A stretch of 8,884 nt of DNA, taken from NCBI GenBank assembly GCA_964400495.1, contig CAYNTS010000068.1, positions 1-8,884 on the forward strand. Direction: 5' to 3'. Source of the DNA: CAYNTS01 sp964400495 (lineage in GTDB: Bacteria; Fidelibacterota; Marinisomatia; SCGC-AAA003-L08; D37C17). A model generated the notes under the pieces. The model was given only the letters and a program-made list of their open reading frames with translations, was not told the origin of the DNA and did no database searches. A program made the translations under genes and the position numbers. Shown in pieces: positions 6,099 through 8,884 of this stretch (the stretch's first letter is position 1; the number at the start of each line of letters is the position of its first letter).

Positions 6099-8753
6099 CA
6101 TAATTACGCCAACAATGGCAACAATATCAAGTACATTAATCACACCATCACCATTCATATCTGAAGCACATGCCTCAGAATCAGTTGGTGTATCAGTAAC
6201 CATAATAAAACTTACAACGCTTACGATATCAAGTACATTAATAACACCATCAGCATTCACATCACCTAAATTACATTCTGGCATTTCACCCATATCAAGG
6301 AAGATACGAAGCATTAAGTTGCCTGCAATTGGTGTCCAGTCGCCTGTACTACCTTGACGAGTATATGAAACACCTGCATCAGAACTGGTATCTAAACCAA
6401 ATGGAGAAGTTGAACTAAACTCTTTCACTCCAACCCAAAAATCACCATCTACTGATATACCTGTGGTTGATAAATCTTTTTCATTCCAACCATATACTAG
6501 TCCACCAGCGGCTACTGTGCTATACAGTTCATCACCAGGAAGGCCACCATCATCTGCAAATATTTTTACATAAAATGCACCAGCATCTTCAGTTTGCCAC
6601 CATTTGAAACGCACCAAATCCTCTGAACCATTTGCTGTAAACTTAACAGCAGAATAATCGCCAGAACCAGCATTCCAACCATCTTCAGAAGTACCATCAT
6701 CCCAAGACAATTCATGCACGGTTTGAGGTTGAGGTATTACAGTAATTGAAGCCGATAAATCTGATTCATCACCTTCTGAATATGTTGCACTAACTGCATA
6801 TTCGTATGGCATATTATTTTCAACATTAAAGTCAGAATAAGTATTATCCGCTAAACCTGAAGCAATTGCATCACCATCACGATATACATTATACGAAACA
6901 CCAGCACCACTCCAAGCAACATCAGCACGAACGCCCCATACACCTGTAGGCAAACCATTTGCCATAGCAGTTTCATTCCAAGAGTCCCATCCACCACCAA
7001 GCATTACCATACTTTGGTCGCCTTCTGCAGAAATATCTAGTGCAGCGGAAACATCAGCAGTAAATGTGTAAGCAATAATAAAACTATTATTGAAATCCCA
7101 TCCAGATACATCAAAAGTATTCCAACCTTCTGCATCCATAATAACATCCATTGAATACATAGGTTCTGAGTTATATAAAGCACCAATTGTACTAAAACCA
7201 GCAATTGTAGTTGAAGCTCCAGCAGCATTAATATTATTAACTGACACAGAACTCACCGTTGATGAACCAGCAATATTAACTACATTACCAGCATAGGCAA
7301 ATCCATCACCACTTATCACAATACCATCATTTAAATCAAACGAATCATTATCATACGCTATTTCACCAGAACCAGAAGCATTCATATCACCCCAAGTCAA
7401 TGCAACTTCACTATCTAATCCTTCTCCAGCTAAATCCCATGGAGCAGGAAAACTACCACTAGATTCTTTGTAAATTGTAAAGTCATCAATCATAACACCA
7501 CCACCTTGACCACCGTCATGATTGTCATCATATCGAGATTGAAAACGGAAAGTTACTGTTTTTCCTGCAAAATCACTAATATCTAAAAATACATTGCCAT
7601 TAAACGGATATCCTGGAAGATATTCTGTCCAAGCTTGGTAACCTGGTTGAGTTTCATCACCATAATCATAAAATTGATCAACCCAAACAGCACCAGTTGT
7701 ATTAAATTCGCATTCTGCATTCGCAGAACAATCTAAAAGAGAGCTTCCACCTTCAATACGAACATCATCAACAAACAAACCTGTTAATGTAGCATCATCA
7801 ATTGTTGAGTATGCAGGGTCTGAACCGAAGGCAAATCGAACAATAACTTCTTGACCAGCATAGGCATCTAAATTAAATGAAACATCATGCCAACCTTGTT
7901 GACCACCCCAACCAGATGCTAAATGATTTAAAGAACCACCAGTATCATACTCAGGAGAGTTCCAAATCCAACCGTAACCACAAGAAAAATCATACGGATC
8001 AGAACCATTTAATAGTTCCCAGTTTTCACCACCATCAGTAGAAACTTGCACATTCGCAGCATCCCAACCATCAGTACATGAGCCAGAAACAATTGCACCA
8101 GCAGGGTCTTCAATTCCCCATTTCATGTTGGCAGATAGCGTATAACCAGTTGAAGGAATTGTTACAGCTGGCATATCCAAAAACTGAATCCAACTGTCCA
8201 TATAACCTTCTAATTCTTCATCACCACACCAATAGTTACTTCCATCAGAAGCACCAAATGAAGATTCATGCCATGCTAATGCATCTACATCCATTATAGA
8301 AATGCTGTAATAATCATCTAAGTATTCATCTCCGTCACCATCAGTATCAGGAGTATCTGTTTTTAACCAAAACTTAAAATGCATAATTTCACCATCACCC
8401 ATAATAGGTAAATCAATTTGTGGTGAATGCAAATCCCATGCCCCATTTAGAGTAGCATCATTATTTGGCGATAAGAAACTATGAGTTTCACTGTGATAGT
8501 CAGAGTCAATCAATTCCCATCCTGAGCTATTCACCCAACCACTTATGTCACCTTCAAAATCTTCGTGATAAAGTTCAATTTCTTCACGAGTATTTGATGG
8601 TAATACTTGATTTTCTTGTTCAATAACCACAGCATGTGGATTTGAGTTTGTACTTAAAGCAGTTGGTGTATCCATAGGCATATTTTTCTCTAATCCAAAC
8701 AAAAACATACATATACTAATACCAACAATTAAGCTATTAATAACTTTTTTCAT
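6090..8753 (-). CDS. Exported modular beta-sandwich protein (MAM/immune-inhibitor-A-like, Fn3, repeat modules) with terminal dockerin pair
   Basis: The 887-aa product begins with a signal peptide (MKKVINSLIVGISICMFLFG). Residues about 64-335 resemble the beta-sandwich seen after M6/immune inhibitor A proteases and in MAM-like domains: EDFEGDISGW, then VQVSTDGGENWELLNG, then FVDDVRIEG. A shorter related unit (about 350-430) ends VMIDDFTIY. A fibronectin-III domain starts at about 437 (APWDLAGEGLDSEVALTW) and resumes at about 613-673 (YNVYRDG to ESDLSASITV). Between these parts sits a module of about 150 residues (464-612). A second, similar module (about 680-820, opening ELSWDDGTSEDGW) comes after. 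Residues 829-887 are a dockerin pair at the very C-terminus (GDVNADGVINVLD and SDMNGDGVINVLD). No catalytic motif and no T9SS sorting domain are visible, so a binding, adhesive or scaffold role is most likely. The ATG at 8751-8753 has AAAGGAAA upstream. It is the first gene of a likely operon with the protease. Confidence 0.85.
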   Translation of the reverse strand: MKKVINSLIVGISICMFLFGLEKNMPMDTPTALSTNSNPHAVVIEQENQVLPSNTREEIELYHEDFEGDISGWVNSSGWELIDSDYHSETHSFLSPNNDATLNGAWDLHSPQIDLPIMGDGEIMHFKFWLKTDTPDTDGDGDEYLDDYYSISIMDVDALAWHESSFGASDGSNYWCGDEELEGYMDSWIQFLDMPAVTIPSTGYTLSANMKWGIEDPAGAIVSGSCTDGWDAANVQVSTDGGENWELLNGSDPYDFSCGYGWIWNSPEYDTGGSLNHLASGWGGQQGWHDVSFNLDAYAGQEVIVRFAFGSDPAYSTIDDATLTGLFVDDVRIEGGSSLLDCSANAECEFNTTGAVWVDQFYDYGDETQPGYQAWTEYLPGYPFNGNVFLDISDFAGKTVTFRFQSRYDDNHDGGQGGGVMIDDFTIYKESSGSFPAPWDLAGEGLDSEVALTWGDMNASGSGEIAYDNDSFDLNDGIVISGDGFAYAGNVVNIAGSSTVSSVSVNNINAAGASTTIAGFSTIGALYNSEPMYSMDVIMDAEGWNTFDVSGWDFNNSFIIAYTFTADVSAALDISAEGDQSMVMLGGGWDSWNETAMANGLPTGVWGVRADVAWSGAGVSYNVYRDGDAIASGLADNTYSDFNVENNMPYEYAVSATYSEGDESDLSASITVIPQPQTVHELSWDDGTSEDGWNAGSGDYSAVKFTANGSEDLVRFKWWQTEDAGAFYVKIFADDGGLPGDELYSTVAAGGLVYGWNEKDLSTTGISVDGDFWVGVKEFSSTSPFGLDTSSDAGVSYTRQGSTGDWTPIAGNLMLRIFLDMGEMPECNLGDVNADGVINVLDIVSVVSFIMVTDTPTDSEACASDMNGDGVINVLDIVAIVGVIMGG
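6093..6269 (-). repeat. Terminal dockerin-type pair of the 887-aa protein
   Basis: Residues 829-887 hold two units with loops D-x-N-x-D-G-V-I-N-V-L-D. At the DNA level, 17 bases (6124-6140 and 6226-6242) are identical, 102 bp apart, marking a tandem duplication. C827 and C862 precede the two loops at equivalent places and are candidates for a disulfide. Confidence 0.85.
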
Positions 8754-8757
8754 GTTC

Positions 8758-8765
8758 TTTCCTTT
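8758..8765 (-). promoter_or_regulatory. Shine-Dalgarno site of the 887-aa gene
   Basis: AAAGGAAA, with its GG seven bases before the ATG at 8751-8753, supports that start, which also gives a complete signal peptide. Confidence 0.6.
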
Positions 8766-8807
8766 CTATTAAAATAAAATCTTACTTTCAATCCGCAGAC
8801 GAAGTTA

Positions 8808-8836
8808 ATATTAAAAACCTATTAATTAAAGGTCAA
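8808..8836 (-). promoter_or_regulatory. Candidate sigma70-like promoter of the 887-aa/protease operon
   Basis: On the minus strand, TTGACC (8831-8836) and TAATAT (8808-8813) are separated by exactly 17 bases. The first differs from the -35 consensus at one base; the second matches four of six -10 bases. Transcription would start near 8800 and leave an untranslated leader of roughly 45-50 bases. The placement between the upstream stop codon (8852-8854) and the ATG fits. The DNA is AT-rich and this phylum's promoter consensus is poorly known, so confidence is moderate. Confidence 0.45.
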
Positions 8837-8851
8837 TTTTGTAACAATACG

Positions 8852-8884
8852 TTAAAACTTAAAGCTGAGACCAAATTGGTGGGT
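8852..8884 (-). CDS. 3' end of a gene for a probable outer-membrane beta-barrel protein (partial, enters from the right edge)
   Basis: The minus strand entering the window reads THQFGLSFKF and then TAA (8852-8854). Alternating hydrophobic residues with a terminal Phe are the hallmark of the last strand of outer-membrane beta-barrels, recognised by the BamA machinery. Endings like this are known in PorV/PorQ-type (FadL-like) barrels linked to type IX secretion, which would fit the T9SS substrate in this window, but ten residues cannot prove the family. The stop is 98 bp before the 887-aa gene start. Confidence 0.5.
   Translation of the reverse strand, partial: THQFGLSFKF

Noticed and set aside
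7037..7228. 63-codon minus-strand frame rich in Leu
   Set aside because: It is an out-of-frame shadow within the 887-aa gene, whose frame carries recognisable modules across this stretch.
2730..8753. A true cellulosome
   Set aside because: No cohesin, carbohydrate-binding module of a named family or glycoside hydrolase catalytic domain is visible, and dockerin-type repeats are common in proteins unrelated to cellulose.
8814..8830. Terminator for the right-edge gene (ACCT...AGGT followed by TTTTT)
   Set aside because: The stem is only 4 bp with mismatches next to it, and the same bases are better explained as the spacer of the candidate promoter.

Overview
The window looks like a stretch of a low-GC chromosome from a marine FCB-group bacterium, most likely Candidatus Marinimicrobia/Neomarinimicrobiota (SAR406) or a close relative. 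This is inferred from the AT-rich DNA, a type IX secretion (T9SS) type A sorting domain opening with the motif YPNPFNPST, and dockerin-type repeats of the pattern GDxNxDxxINxLDIVxxVNxIxG. Taxonomy cannot be settled from the window alone.

Every gene is on the minus strand, so the order of transcription runs from high to low coordinates. At the right edge (8852-8884) are the last ten codons of a gene ending THQFGLSFKF, which looks like the end of an outer-membrane beta-barrel protein. A spacer with a plausible sigma70-like promoter (8808-8836) follows. Next come three large genes for exported multidomain proteins. The first, 6090-8753 (887 aa), is a modular beta-sandwich protein ending in a dockerin pair. 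The second, 2730-6089 (1119 aa), is a subtilisin-family (S8) protease with an EF-hand insert, an FG-GAP/VCBS-type propeller and a terminal dockerin pair. The third, 103-2625 (840 aa), is an Asp-box (BNR) propeller protein with an internal dockerin pair and a C-terminal T9SS sorting domain. A perfect 14-bp hairpin (66-96) follows. The left edge (1-36) holds the first twelve codons of another probable exported protein.

The first two genes touch: the TAA stop of the 887-aa gene is immediately followed by a TTG start for the protease, in the same frame, which suggests translational coupling. Just inside the protease gene, in the signal-peptide codons, is a strong 13-bp hairpin. The third gene is 104 bp further on with its own strong Shine-Dalgarno site and may be co-transcribed.

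All three proteins share a Ca2+-binding dockerin pair, but only the third also has a recognisable T9SS signal. A working inference is a set of cell-surface or secreted proteins for attacking and binding extracellular protein or glycan, held together or anchored through their dockerin-like modules. No cohesin, glycoside hydrolase catalytic site, RNA gene, transposase, CRISPR array or integration site is seen.
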